Positions 24,159 through 32,468 of a stretch of 64,000 bases of DNA are shown here, piece by piece; the first letter of the stretch is position 1; the number at the start of each line of letters is the position of its first letter. Both the position numbers and the translations under genes were made by a program. The notes under the pieces were generated by a model. The model did no database searches and was not told the DNA's origin. It saw only the letters and a list, made by a program, of their open reading frames with translations. Source of the DNA: Cellulomonas sp. 73-145 (lineage in GTDB: Bacteria > Actinomycetota > Actinomycetes > Actinomycetales > Cellulomonadaceae); assembly GCA_001898185.1 (NCBI GenBank), contig MKTI01000006.1, positions 372,001-436,000 on the forward strand, given 5' to 3'.

Positions 24159-25999
24159 GCACGTTGCTCCAGGTCAGTGGCCTGCGCGTGCAGTCCGGAC
24201 CCCGGGAGCTGCTGCACGGGATCGACCTGCGCGTGGAGCGCGGCGAGCGGGTGGGCCTGATCGGCGAGTCGGGGTCGGGCAAGACGCTGACGCTGCTGGC
24301 GCTGATGGGCCTGCTGCCCGAGGCGCTGCGCGCGACGGGCGCCGCGCGGCTGGACGGCGAGGACCGGGACCTGCTGACGCTGGGGGACCGGGCGTCGGCA
24401 CGGCTGCGCGGGCGGCGGGTGTCGATGGTGTTCCAGGAGCCGATGACCGCGCTGGACCCGCTGCTACCGGTGGGCCGCCAGGTGGCCGAGATCCTCACGC
24501 TGCACGGGTTCGCCGGTGGTGCGCGGGCGGCGCGGGGGCGGTCGGTGGAGCTGCTCGACGGCGTGGGCCTGCCGGACCCGGGCGCGGCGGCGCGGGCCTA
24601 CCCGCACGAGCTCTCCGGCGGTCAGCGGCAGCGCGTGATGCTGGCGATGGCGATGGCCAACACCCCGGACCTGCTGCTGGCCGACGAGCCGACCACAGCC
24701 CTGGACGTCACGGTGCAGCGGCGGGTGCTCGACCTGATGCGGGAGCAGGTCGCGCGCTCCGGCACGTCGCTGGTGTTCGTCACGCACGACCTGGGGATCG
24801 TCGCCGACCTGTGCGACCGGGTGGTGATCCTGCGCGACGGGGCCGTGGTGGAGGAGGGCCCGCTGGACCGCGTGTTCTCCGCGCCGCAGCACCCGTACAC
24901 GCGCTCGCTGCTGGCGGTGTCCGCCCTGGCGACGGACGCCCGGGGTCGGCTGGTGACGGTGGTGGACCTGGGGTCGGGGACGACGGGCGCGGTGTCGACC
25001 GGCGCGGTGTCGACCGGCGCGGGGATGACGGGCGCGGCGACGGCTGCTGCCGGGACGCAGGCGACCGGCGCGGTGCCGGCGACCACGCCTGCGGACGGCA
25101 GCGCGGACGCTGTCGTCGTCACCGCTCCTGGCCGCCCCGCCGCACCGCAGCCCGGCCCGCACGAGGTGCTGCCCGACCAGGCCGCCCCGCACGTCTTCAA
25201 CCACCTCCCCGGCGACGCCCCGCTGCTCGCCGTCGCCGAACTGCGCCGCACCTACGTCCGCCCGCACCGCATCGGCCGCGCCACCCACGTGCAGGCCGTC
25301 CGCGACGTGTCGTTCGAGGTGCGCGAGGGGCAGCGGTTCGGCGTGGTCGGGGAGTCCGGCAGCGGCAAGTCGACGCTGCTGCGCCTGGTCACGGGCCTGG
25401 ACCAGGCGACCGCCGGCTCGGTGCGGATCGGCGGGCGCGAGGTGGTCGGCACGCCGGAGCGGGCGCTCGGCTGGCTGCGGCGGACCGCGCAGATCGTCTT
25501 CCAGGACCCGATGGGGTCGCTGGACCCGCGGATGCGGATCGCCGAGGTGGTCACCGAACCGCTGCGCGGCGTGGGTGCCGACGAGCGGCGGGCGCGGGCG
25601 GCCGAGGTTCTCGACGCGGTCGGGCTGCCGGCGACGGCTCTCGACCGCTACCCGCACCAGTTCTCCGGCGGCCAGCGGCAGCGCATCGCGATCGCGCGGG
25701 CCGTCGTCACCCGCCCCCAGCTCCTGGTGGCGGACGAGGCCGTGTCGTCCCTCGACGTGTCCGTGCGCGCGCAGGTGCTCAACCTGCTGTCCGACCTGGC
25801 GGACGAGTACGGGCTGACGCTGCTGTTCGTCTCGCACGACCTGGCAGTGGTGCGGCGCACCTGCGACACCGTCGCGGTGATGAACGAGGGCCGGATCGTC
25901 GAGTGCGGCCCGACCGACCAGGTGTACGAGCACCCGCTGCACCCGTACACCGCCGAGCTGGTCGCGGCCGCGCCGCGCCTCCGGGCCGCAGGCGCCTGA
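24155..25999 (+). CDS. fused dual ABC transporter ATPase, DppD-DppF type
   Basis: A 614-residue protein holding two complete ATPase domains. Domain 1 (about 5-260): Walker A GESGSGKT, signature LSGGQRQRVMLAM, Walker B LLLADEPTT. Domain 2 (about 360-612): Walker A GESGSGKST, signature FSGGQRQRIAIAR, Walker B LLVADEAVS. After each comes the peptide-transporter tail (HPYTRSLL, HPYTAELV). The domains are joined by a 90-residue low-complexity linker rich in Gly, Ala, Thr and Val. The GAVST part of this linker is repeated by slippage. It should energise the DppBC-type channel as an internal pseudo-heterodimer. GTG 24155 overlaps the permease stop. Confidence 0.94.
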   Translation: MSTLLQVSGLRVQSGPRELLHGIDLRVERGERVGLIGESGSGKTLTLLALMGLLPEALRATGAARLDGEDRDLLTLGDRASARLRGRRVSMVFQEPMTALDPLLPVGRQVAEILTLHGFAGGARAARGRSVELLDGVGLPDPGAAARAYPHELSGGQRQRVMLAMAMANTPDLLLADEPTTALDVTVQRRVLDLMREQVARSGTSLVFVTHDLGIVADLCDRVVILRDGAVVEEGPLDRVFSAPQHPYTRSLLAVSALATDARGRLVTVVDLGSGTTGAVSTGAVSTGAGMTGAATAAAGTQATGAVPATTPADGSADAVVVTAPGRPAAPQPGPHEVLPDQAAPHVFNHLPGDAPLLAVAELRRTYVRPHRIGRATHVQAVRDVSFEVREGQRFGVVGESGSGKSTLLRLVTGLDQATAGSVRIGGREVVGTPERALGWLRRTAQIVFQDPMGSLDPRMRIAEVVTEPLRGVGADERRARAAEVLDAVGLPATALDRYPHQFSGGQRQRIAIARAVVTRPQLLVADEAVSSLDVSVRAQVLNLLSDLADEYGLTLLFVSHDLAVVRRTCDTVAVMNEGRIVECGPTDQVYEHPLHPYTAELVAAAPRLRAAGA

Positions 26000-26046
26000 G
26001 CTCCGGGAGGGGCGGTCGCGCGGTCGCGGCTCGTCCGGGCCGCGCG

Positions 26047-26052
26047 CACGAT
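26047..26052 (+). promoter_or_regulatory. -10 box of leaderless diiron-protein gene
   Basis: CACGAT lies seven bases before ATG 26060 and no ribosome-binding site is seen. This decides in favour of ATG 26060 over the in-frame ATG at 26051, which would overlap the -10 box. Confidence 0.45.
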
Positions 26053-26059
26053 GGACGGC

Positions 26060-27292
26060 ATGTCACCCGTCGAGGCTCCGACGACGACGCCGTCCACCGG
26101 CGTCGCCACCGCCGTCGAGCCCTCCTCGGGGAGGGCACCCTCGGTCGAGCCGTCGTCGGGCGCCGCACCCACGCCCTCGGTCGAGCCGTCGTCGGGCGCC
26201 GCACCCACGCCCTCTGGCGAGGCCTCGTCGAGCGCCGCACCCACGCTGCCCCCGCGGGGGGCCGTCCGCCTGCCCCGGCCGGCGCCGCGCGGCCCGATCA
26301 GCACCGCCCTGCTCGCCGCGCTGAGCCGCTCGCCCGGGGCCGTCGACCTGGGCCCGCTGCGCGCCGCCGTCGCCGCCCGACTCACCGATCCCACCGACTG
26401 GCGCACCGACGAGGACGTGCAGCTCGCCCTGCTGTGCCTCTACGAGCTGCACTACCGCGGCATCGCCGGTGTCGACGACGACTGGGAGTGGGACCCGGAC
26501 CTGCTGGCCGTCCGCGCCGCGCTCGAGGTGCCGTTCGAGGCCGAGCTGCGCCGCACGGTCCCGGTGCCGGAGTGCGACCGCCGGGACCGGACCGGCGTCG
26601 CCGAGCGGCTGTTCGCCCTGACGGCCGCCGCCGACGGCCCGAGCCTGTCCCGCCACGTCGCCCGCAAGACGACCGAGCCCCAGCTGCGCGAGCTGCTGGT
26701 GCACCGGTCGATCTACCAGCTCAAGGAGGCCGACCCGCACACGTGGGCCATCCCGCGGCTGGCCGGCGGACCCAAGGCGGCGCTGGTGGAGATCCAGGCC
26801 GACGAGTACGGCGACGGCGACCCGCACCGCATGCATGCGGAGCTGTTCGCCCTGGTCATGCGGGCGTTCGGGCTCGACGACACGTACGGCGCCTACGTGG
26901 ACCACGTGCCGGCGGCGACCCTGGCCTCGCTGAACGCGATGTCGCTGTTCGGGCTGCACCGGCGGTTGCGCGGGGCGATCGTCGGGCACCTGGCGGCCTT
27001 CGAGATGACGTCCTCGCTGCCGAACCGGCTGTACGGCAACGGGGTGCGGCGGCTGGGTCACGACGACGTGGCCGCCACCTGGTACTTCGACGAGCACGTC
27101 GCGGCCGACGCGGTGCACGAGCAGATCGCCGGCCGCGACCTCGCCGGCGCGCTGGCCGAGCAGGAGCCGGAGCTGGTGGACGACATCCTGTTCGGCGCCG
27201 CCTGCTGCCTCGCGCTCGACGGCGCGGCCGCCGCCCGGATGATGCAGGCCTGGGACGCCGACGGGACGTCGCTGCTGCGGCCGCTGCCATGA
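26060..27292 (+). CDS. iron-containing redox enzyme family protein (HO-like diiron fold)
   Basis: A 410-residue protein. After a low-complexity N-terminus (three SVEPSSGAAPTP-like repeats) comes an all-helical domain with metal-ligand pairs typical of heme-oxygenase-like diiron proteins: CLYELHYRG near 130-138, LVEIQADEYGDGDPHRMHAEL near 240-260, and YFDEHVAADAVHEQI near 335-349. Such proteins use a diiron centre to oxidise small molecules; this one's substrate is unknown. The following CDGSH gene overlaps its stop (ATGA), a recurrent pairing that suggests the 2Fe-2S protein supplies electrons or iron. Confidence 0.87.
   Translation: MSPVEAPTTTPSTGVATAVEPSSGRAPSVEPSSGAAPTPSVEPSSGAAPTPSGEASSSAAPTLPPRGAVRLPRPAPRGPISTALLAALSRSPGAVDLGPLRAAVAARLTDPTDWRTDEDVQLALLCLYELHYRGIAGVDDDWEWDPDLLAVRAALEVPFEAELRRTVPVPECDRRDRTGVAERLFALTAAADGPSLSRHVARKTTEPQLRELLVHRSIYQLKEADPHTWAIPRLAGGPKAALVEIQADEYGDGDPHRMHAELFALVMRAFGLDDTYGAYVDHVPAATLASLNAMSLFGLHRRLRGAIVGHLAAFEMTSSLPNRLYGNGVRRLGHDDVAATWYFDEHVAADAVHEQIAGRDLAGALAEQEPELVDDILFGAACCLALDGAAAARMMQAWDADGTSLLRPLP
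26141..26235 (+). repeat. 36-bp tandem repeat in coding sequence
   Basis: Two near-identical 36-bp units and a decayed third encode the SVEPSSGAAPTP repeats at the start of the diiron protein. The units keep the frame. Confidence 0.8.
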
Positions 27293-27528
27293 CGGATCAC
27301 GGCCGGACGACGGACGGGCACCCGTCGACGCCTCCCCGCCCCGGGAGCATCGTCGCGTGCCCGGACGGCCCGCTGCTGGTGCGTGGTGACGTCGAGGTGC
27401 TGGACGCCGACGGCCGTCCGGTGGACAAGGGCCGACGCACCGTGGCGCTGTGCCGCTGCGGGGGCTCGTCGATCAAGCCGTGGTGCGACGGGACCCACAA
27501 GGTCAACGGCTTCTCGTCGTCCACCTGA
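27289..27528 (+). CDS. CDGSH-type iron-sulfur protein
   Basis: A 79-residue protein with one CDGSH box near its end: C-R-C-G-G-S-S-I-K-P-W-C-D-G-T-H, giving the three-Cys, one-His ligand set of a redox-active 2Fe-2S cluster. The N-terminal part (GPLLVRGDVEVLDADGRPV) is the usual bacterial CDGSH lead. It is translationally coupled to the diiron enzyme upstream and likely serves as its redox partner. Confidence 0.92.
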   Translation: MTDHGRTTDGHPSTPPRPGSIVACPDGPLLVRGDVEVLDADGRPVDKGRRTVALCRCGGSSIKPWCDGTHKVNGFSSST

Positions 27529-27586
27529 CGGGCCGGGTGCCGCCTCCTGCCCGCGCGCACCCGCGTGCCCGATGCGACGCTGGAGC

Positions 27587-28024
27587 ATGGCCGTCGTCTC
27601 CCGTGACCTGCCCTGCCCGCCCGAGGACGTGCTCCGCGTGCTCGCCGACGGGTGGAACTACGCCACGTGGGTGGTCGGCACCAGCCGCATCCGCGGCGTC
27701 GACGAGCAGTGGCCGGCGCCGGGCTCGCGCATCGCGCACTCGGCCGGCCTGTGGCCGATGGTGCTGCAGGACGTGAGCGTCAGCCGCCGCTGGGACCCCG
27801 AGCGCGGCATCGAGCTGGAGGCGAAGGGGTCGTTCGTCGGCGATGCGAACGTCGCGATCTCCGTAGTGCCGACCGCCGGTGGCTGCCGCGTGCGCATCGC
27901 GGAGGACGCGGTGCGCGGTCCCGCGACGCTGTTGCCGGAGCCGCTGCGCGACGCGCTGATCAGCTGGCGCAACCGCGAGACGCTCTACCGCCTCGGCGCA
28001 CTGGCCTGCCGCCCGTCGACCTGA
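27587..28024 (+). CDS. SRPBCC (polyketide cyclase/dehydrase-like) protein
   Basis: A 145-residue protein with the START-like pattern of SRPBCC proteins: an opening strand and helix (CPPEDVLRVLADGWNYATWVVG), a central LEAKGSFVGDANVAISVVP strand pair, and a C-terminal helix (DALISWRNRETLYRL). The fold forms a hydrophobic cavity for lipid or polyketide ligands. Substrate unknown. It sits between the CDGSH gene and a convergent phytoene-desaturase-like oxidoreductase; such SRPBCC/oxidoreductase neighbours recur in actinobacteria. Confidence 0.85.
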   Translation: MAVVSRDLPCPPEDVLRVLADGWNYATWVVGTSRIRGVDEQWPAPGSRIAHSAGLWPMVLQDVSVSRRWDPERGIELEAKGSFVGDANVAISVVPTAGGCRVRIAEDAVRGPATLLPEPLRDALISWRNRETLYRLGALACRPST

Positions 28025-28060
28025 CCGGCCGATGCGGCCGCCCGGCGGAAAGACCTGCGC

Positions 28061-29656
28061 TCAGCGCTCGGGCAGCACCCGGTCCCACGCGGTGCGCACC
28101 AGCGCCCGCCGCAGGGCGCCCGTCGGACCTGCCTGACCGAGCGCCGCGCGCGCCGCGTTCCAGCCGCAGGCGCCGTGCACGCCGCCGCCCGGATGCGCAC
28201 CGGCGCTCGCCAGGTACAGGCCGGTGACCGGGGTCTCCGGCCGACCCAGCCCGGTGGTGGGCCGGAACACCAGCTGCTGGTGGATCGACGCGGTGCCGCC
28301 GTTGGTGGCGCCGTCCACCAGGTTGGCATCGGCCGCCTCGATGTCCGTCGGGCTCTGCACGTACCGGCCCACGATGCGCGACCGGAATCCGGGAGCGGCC
28401 CGCTCGACCGCCGCCTCGACGCGCTGCACCTGCGCGTCGACCGCCTCGCTGTCCCACGTGATGCCGTGCGGCACGTGGGTGTACGCCCACGCCGACTCGG
28501 TGCCGGCCGGTGAGCGGCTGGGGTCGGACGTGGTCATCTGGCCGAACAGCAGGAACGGTCGCTCCGGGATCCGGTCCATCGACAGGTCGGCGGCCATCTG
28601 CACGAACCCGTGGTCGTCGACCCCGAGGTGCACCGTGCCCGCGCCGCGGGCACCCTCGGCCGTCCACGGCACAGGCCCGTCCAGCGCCCAGTCCAGCTTG
28701 AACGTCGAGTAGTCCCACTGGAACGTCTCCATCCGGCGCCGCAACGCCGCCGGCACGTCCCGCTGGTGCAGCAGCCGGCCGAACAGCGCGGGCGCCGACA
28801 CGTCGGCGAGCACGGCCCGCCGGACACCGACCTCCAGCCCGCCGGCGGTCCGCACCCCGACGGCCCGGCCGGCCCGCACCTCGACGTGGGTCACCTCGGC
28901 GCTTGTCAGCACCGCGCCGCCGGCCGCCTCGAACCGCCGCCGCATCGCCTCCGCCAGCTCACCGGCACCGCCCTCCGGCACCGGGAAGCCGACGTCCTGA
29001 CCGAGCATCGCCAGCAGCCATCCGTACAGGCCGCTGCCGGCGGCGTCCGGCGGGATGTCCGCGTGCAGCGCGTTGCCGGTCAGCAGCAGCCCGCCGCCCT
29101 CGCCCCGGAACGTCTCCTGGCCCAGCCGGCGCACCGGCAGCGCGGCCAGCCGGGCCACCTCGAGCGCACCGGCGGTCCGGGTGCGGGCCAGGATCCGAGC
29201 GAGCGCCCGCACCGGCGGGATCGGGGTGAACAGCGCGTCCAGCAGCGGGTCCCGCAACCGGCGGTAGCCGTCGACCATCCGGCGCCACGCGTCACCGTCG
29301 CCGGCCGCCCACTCGTCCAGCCCCGCGGCGGTGCGGTCGACGTCGTGGTGCAGCACCGCCGCGCGCCCGTCGTCCAGCGCGTGCGCCAGCACCGCCGGCG
29401 CGTGCAGCCAGTGCAGCCCGTACCGCTCCAGCTCCAGCGCACGGATCGCCGGCGACGCCGCCGCGAGCGGGTAGAAGGCGCTGAACAGGTCGCTGCGGAA
29501 GCCCGGCACGGTCACCTCGGCGCTGCGGACCGCCCCGCCGACCTCGTCGTTCGCCTCGAGCAGCAGCACGTCCCAGCTCGCGTCCGCCAGCGCGTTGGCC
29601 GCGACCAGGCCGTTGGGACCGGCCCCGACGACGACGGCGTCCACGGTGCGGCGCAT
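28061..29656 (-). CDS. phytoene desaturase-like FAD/NAD(P)-dependent oxidoreductase
   Basis: A 531-residue flavoprotein. The Rossmann dinucleotide motif is at the N-terminus (DAVVVGAGPNGLVAANALA, residues 5-23), followed by LLLEANDEVGGAVRSAE, where Glu binds FAD ribose. The C-terminal FAD segment reads GLYLASAGAHPGGGVHGACG. It belongs to the CrtI-like/NAD(P)/FAD oxidoreductase group (COG1233); no other carotenoid gene is adjacent, so a role in carotenoid synthesis is not supported. ATG 29656 is chosen because the Rossmann strand must start a few residues later. Confidence 0.9.
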   Translation of the reverse strand: MRRTVDAVVVGAGPNGLVAANALADASWDVLLLEANDEVGGAVRSAEVTVPGFRSDLFSAFYPLAAASPAIRALELERYGLHWLHAPAVLAHALDDGRAAVLHHDVDRTAAGLDEWAAGDGDAWRRMVDGYRRLRDPLLDALFTPIPPVRALARILARTRTAGALEVARLAALPVRRLGQETFRGEGGGLLLTGNALHADIPPDAAGSGLYGWLLAMLGQDVGFPVPEGGAGELAEAMRRRFEAAGGAVLTSAEVTHVEVRAGRAVGVRTAGGLEVGVRRAVLADVSAPALFGRLLHQRDVPAALRRRMETFQWDYSTFKLDWALDGPVPWTAEGARGAGTVHLGVDDHGFVQMAADLSMDRIPERPFLLFGQMTTSDPSRSPAGTESAWAYTHVPHGITWDSEAVDAQVQRVEAAVERAAPGFRSRIVGRYVQSPTDIEAADANLVDGATNGGTASIHQQLVFRPTTGLGRPETPVTGLYLASAGAHPGGGVHGACGWNAARAALGQAGPTGALRRALVRTAWDRVLPER

Positions 29657-29820
29657 GGGGCTCCCCGGGGTCGACGATGTCCGTTCGAGCATCGCAGCGA
29701 CCGCGCGGCCCTGCCATCCGGGGTGATGAGGGCGTCCGCCGGCGCGAGGTCGGCGGCGGAATCCGGGCCGGTCCCGGACTGTTGTGCGGAGCAGACGTCG
29801 CAGGAAGGACGAGGGACGGG

Positions 29821-30012
29821 ATGACCGACAGCGCGGTGCAGACGATCCGGTGGCAGGACCCCCGCGAGCTGACGGACGTCGGCGTGCTGCTGGCCAGCGG
29901 CCGGCTCGCGCCCCGGCGGTTCGCGAGCAGGGCCGAGGCAGAGGCGTGGGCCCGCCCGGAGGACGGCGACGAGGTCGTCGAGCTGAACACCGTCTGCCAG
30001 TGCGACCTGTGA
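29821..30012 (+). CDS. small hypothetical protein with C-terminal Cys pair
   Basis: A 63-residue protein, acidic, with no membrane segment; it ends in TVCQCDL, giving a C-x-C pair at the terminus. ATG 29821 has the ribosome-binding site AGGAAGGACGAGGGACGGG. I do not recognise the family. It is a lone gene between the divergent oxidoreductase and the ABC exporter operon. Confidence 0.65.
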   Translation: MTDSAVQTIRWQDPRELTDVGVLLASGRLAPRRFASRAEAEAWARPEDGDEVVELNTVCQCDL

Positions 30013-30146
30013 CCGCCGAGGGTCCCGCTCTCACCACGCACCGGACGGCCGCCGCCTCCTAGCGCTAACGGCCACGCGCCGCGGCTCTCCTCGATCGCGG
30101 CCGTCTGCTCCCGACCCATTGACCCGTGCATCCGCACGCCCAATAA

Positions 30147-30174
30147 TGAACGAGTGTTCATGAACGTGCGTTCA
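30147..30174. promoter_or_regulatory. double TetR-type operator before the ABC exporter
   Basis: Two perfect 14-bp palindromes stand directly side by side: TGAACGAGTGTTCA (30147-30160, arms TGAAC/GTTCA) and TGAACGTGCGTTCA (30161-30174, arms TGAACG/CGTTCA). They lie 20 bases before the ATPase start. The TetR gene at 31682, at the end of the same operon, is the likely binder, giving autoregulated control. Confidence 0.8.
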
Positions 30175-30193
30175 TAACGAGAGGACGGGTGCG

Positions 30194-30928
30194 ATGCATG
30201 TCCAGCTTGTGGGTCTGACCAAGCGTTTCGGCTCGGTGGTTGCGGTGGACGACGTCACGGCCCGGGTGGTGCCCGGCCAGGTCACCGCCTTCCTCGGGCC
30301 CAACGGCGCGGGCAAGACGACGACGCTGCGGATGCTGCTCGGTCTGGTCCGGCCGACCGCCGGGCAGGCGCTGCTCGACGGCCGCCGGTACGACGAGCTC
30401 GAGTCCCCGCGACGGTCGGTGGGCGCGCTGCTCGGTCCCGACGGGTTCCACCGCGGCCGGACCGGGCGTGACCACCTGCGGGTGGTGGCCCTGGCGGCCG
30501 GTATCGGCACCGCCCGGGTCGACGAGGTGCTCGAGCTCGTGGAGCTGACGCCGGCGGCGGACCGGCGGGTCGGTGAGTACTCGCTCGGCATGCGGCAGCG
30601 GCTGGGGCTGGCGTGCGCCCTGCTCGGCGACCCGGAGGTGCTGATCGCCGACGAGCCGGCCAACGGCCTGGACCCCGAGGGCATCGCCTGGGTGCGGGAG
30701 TTCTTCCGCCGCAGCGCTGCCGAGGGGCGCACGGTGCTGGTCTCCAGCCACTTCCTGGCCGAGGTGACCCGCACCGCCGACCGGGTGCTGGTGATCGACC
30801 GGGGTCGGCTCCGGTTCGACGGCTCGCTGGCGGACCTGGCGGCGACCGCGGACGCGGCGGCCGGCCCGGACGACGCCGCGGCGATCGAGACGGCGTTCCT
30901 GCGGCTGACGGCGGAGGTGGCGGCATGA
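30194..30928 (+). CDS. ABC-2 type exporter ATPase
   Basis: A 244-residue ATPase: Walker A GPNGAGKTT near 37, signature YSLGMRQRLGLA near 135, Walker B VLIADEPANGLDPEG near 153, and switch His in SSHFLAEV. It resembles BcrA/NatA ATPases that drive export of antibiotics or other amphiphiles. Short for the family because the C-terminal regulatory part is reduced. Its stop overlaps the permease start (ATGA). ATG 30194 follows GAGAGGACGG. Confidence 0.93.
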   Translation: MHVQLVGLTKRFGSVVAVDDVTARVVPGQVTAFLGPNGAGKTTTLRMLLGLVRPTAGQALLDGRRYDELESPRRSVGALLGPDGFHRGRTGRDHLRVVALAAGIGTARVDEVLELVELTPAADRRVGEYSLGMRQRLGLACALLGDPEVLIADEPANGLDPEGIAWVREFFRRSAAEGRTVLVSSHFLAEVTRTADRVLVIDRGRLRFDGSLADLAATADAAAGPDDAAAIETAFLRLTAEVAA

Positions 30929-31659
30929 CCGCCCTGGTCAGGGCCGAGCTGCTGAAGCTCACCACGGTCCGCACCCCCCGGTGGGTGCTGCTCGCCCAGG
31001 TGGTGCTCCTGGCGATGGCGGCCAGCGGCGCCGTCGTCTCCGGGGTGCTGTCCCCCGAGCGGATGGCGACGCAGGCCGGGATGCGGACCTTCCTCGCCCA
31101 CGGCGGGGTCGTGGCGATCCTCTCCCTCGCCATCGGCATCACCATGAGCGCCGGGGAGTACCGGCACGGGACCGTCGTCGACACCTTCCTCACCACGCCC
31201 CGGCGCTCCCGGGTGGTCGTCGCCAAGCTCGTCGCCGGCGCGCTCGCGGGGCTGGTCGCCGGCGTCGTCGTCGCGGTGGCCGTCGTGGGCCTGGCGGTGG
31301 CCTGGTACCAGGCCAAGGGCGTGACGCTGGACTGGACGGTCGTCGCCCGCAGCACCGCGGGCGTGATCGTGTGGCAGGCGCTGTACGCGGTGCTCGGCGT
31401 GGCCGTCGGTGCGATGGTCCGAGCCCAGACGGCCGCCGTGGTCGGCGCCGTGGCGTGGCTGTTCGTGGCCGAGGGCGCGCTGTCCCAGCTGCTGAGCTCG
31501 GTCGGTCGATGGCTGCCGGCCACCGCCGCCTCGGCGCTCGGGTACGCGCCCGGTACGGGGTACCTGCCGCAGGTCGGCGGCGGTGCGGTGCTCGCCGGGT
31601 GGACGGTGCTGGCCGGGCTGGGCGCGGTGGTGCTCACCCGGCGGCGTGACGTGGCCTGA
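30925..31659 (+). CDS. ABC-2 type exporter permease
   Basis: A 244-residue membrane protein with six predicted helices in the ABC-2 pattern: RAELLKLTTVRTPRWVLL at the start, GEYRHGTVVDTFLTTPRRSRVVVAKL after helix two (quoted in part), and a final helix ending RRRDVA. It pairs with the ATPase encoded just upstream. Substrate unknown; the TetR gene at the end of the operon suggests export of an inducing compound. Confidence 0.9.
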   Translation: MTALVRAELLKLTTVRTPRWVLLAQVVLLAMAASGAVVSGVLSPERMATQAGMRTFLAHGGVVAILSLAIGITMSAGEYRHGTVVDTFLTTPRRSRVVVAKLVAGALAGLVAGVVVAVAVVGLAVAWYQAKGVTLDWTVVARSTAGVIVWQALYAVLGVAVGAMVRAQTAAVVGAVAWLFVAEGALSQLLSSVGRWLPATAASALGYAPGTGYLPQVGGGAVLAGWTVLAGLGAVVLTRRRDVA

Positions 31660-31681
31660 GACCGGATGGTTGGATCGCGCT

Positions 31682-32347
31682 GTGGCCCGCCAAGCTCGTG
31701 TCCTGCGTGACCAGCCGGGCCACCCGCAGGCGCTGCGCCAGCACCTGATCGACGCGACGCAGCGCCTGCTCGCCGCCCACGGGGTGACGGGGCTGACCAC
31801 GCGCACCATCGCGCACGAGGCCCAGGTGGCGGACGGCGTGCTCTACAACCACTTCGCCGGCAAGGACGACCTGGTGGTCGTCGCGATGGTGGAGCGGTTC
31901 ACGGAGCTGGGCCGGCAGTTCTCCGCCGGGTGCCCGAAGCCGGGCGCACAGGACCTGCGCACCGGGCTGACGGTGCTGGTGCGGCAGTGCCGGACGTTCC
32001 AGGCGGACGCCTTCCCGATGCTGGCGGGCCTGCTGGGGCGGCCGGACCTGCTGCACGAGCTGTTCACCCGGCTGCACGGCGCCGGGGGCCGGACGCATCC
32101 GGTCGTCTGGAGCGACATCGTCGACTTCGTCGAGGCCGAGCAGCGGCTCGGGACCGTCAGCCCCGATGTCTCGCCGGACACGATCGCCACCGTGATGTTC
32201 GGCGCCAGCCAGATGGACGCCCTGCGTGAGCCGCTGACCTGGGGTGCCACGCCCACGGGCACGGATGCGGCGACCGCCGACGGCAGTTCCCAGGAGTCGG
32301 TCGAGCGGCTGGTCGACGTGCTCGTGCGGGCGTGCCGCGCCGACTGA
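31682..32347 (+). CDS. TetR-family transcriptional regulator
   Basis: A 221-residue regulator. The helix-turn-helix spans about residues 18-60 (IDATQRLLAAHGVTGLTTRT, then VADGVLYNHFAGKDDLVV). The C-terminal part is a ligand-binding domain. It is the third gene of the exporter operon and probably binds the double palindrome at 30147-30174. GTG 31682 is chosen because it leaves a normal basic N-terminus; a TTG at 31670 is an alternative. Confidence 0.9.
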   Translation: MARQARVLRDQPGHPQALRQHLIDATQRLLAAHGVTGLTTRTIAHEAQVADGVLYNHFAGKDDLVVVAMVERFTELGRQFSAGCPKPGAQDLRTGLTVLVRQCRTFQADAFPMLAGLLGRPDLLHELFTRLHGAGGRTHPVVWSDIVDFVEAEQRLGTVSPDVSPDTIATVMFGASQMDALREPLTWGATPTGTDAATADGSSQESVERLVDVLVRACRAD

Positions 32348-32456
32348 CGTCCCAAGTCTGGGCGAGGCGCGCGCCGAGCGCGGTCGTGCAGGGCGGTGGC
32401 CGTTGCCCGTGCCCGGACGACGGCGTCAGGGCGGCCCTCCTCGCAGCACCGCCGCC

Positions 32457-32462
32457 TAGGGT
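32457..32462 (+). promoter_or_regulatory. -10 box of leaderless CopD/CtaG gene
   Basis: TAGGGT lies six bases before ATG 32469 with no ribosome-binding site, matching the other leaderless promoters of the window. Confidence 0.5.
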
Positions 32463-32468
32463 GGGCAG

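Noticed and set aside
28061..29656. Carotenoid biosynthesis locus
   Set aside because: The CrtI-like protein has no crtB, crtE or lycopene cyclase neighbour; many such oxidoreductases act elsewhere.
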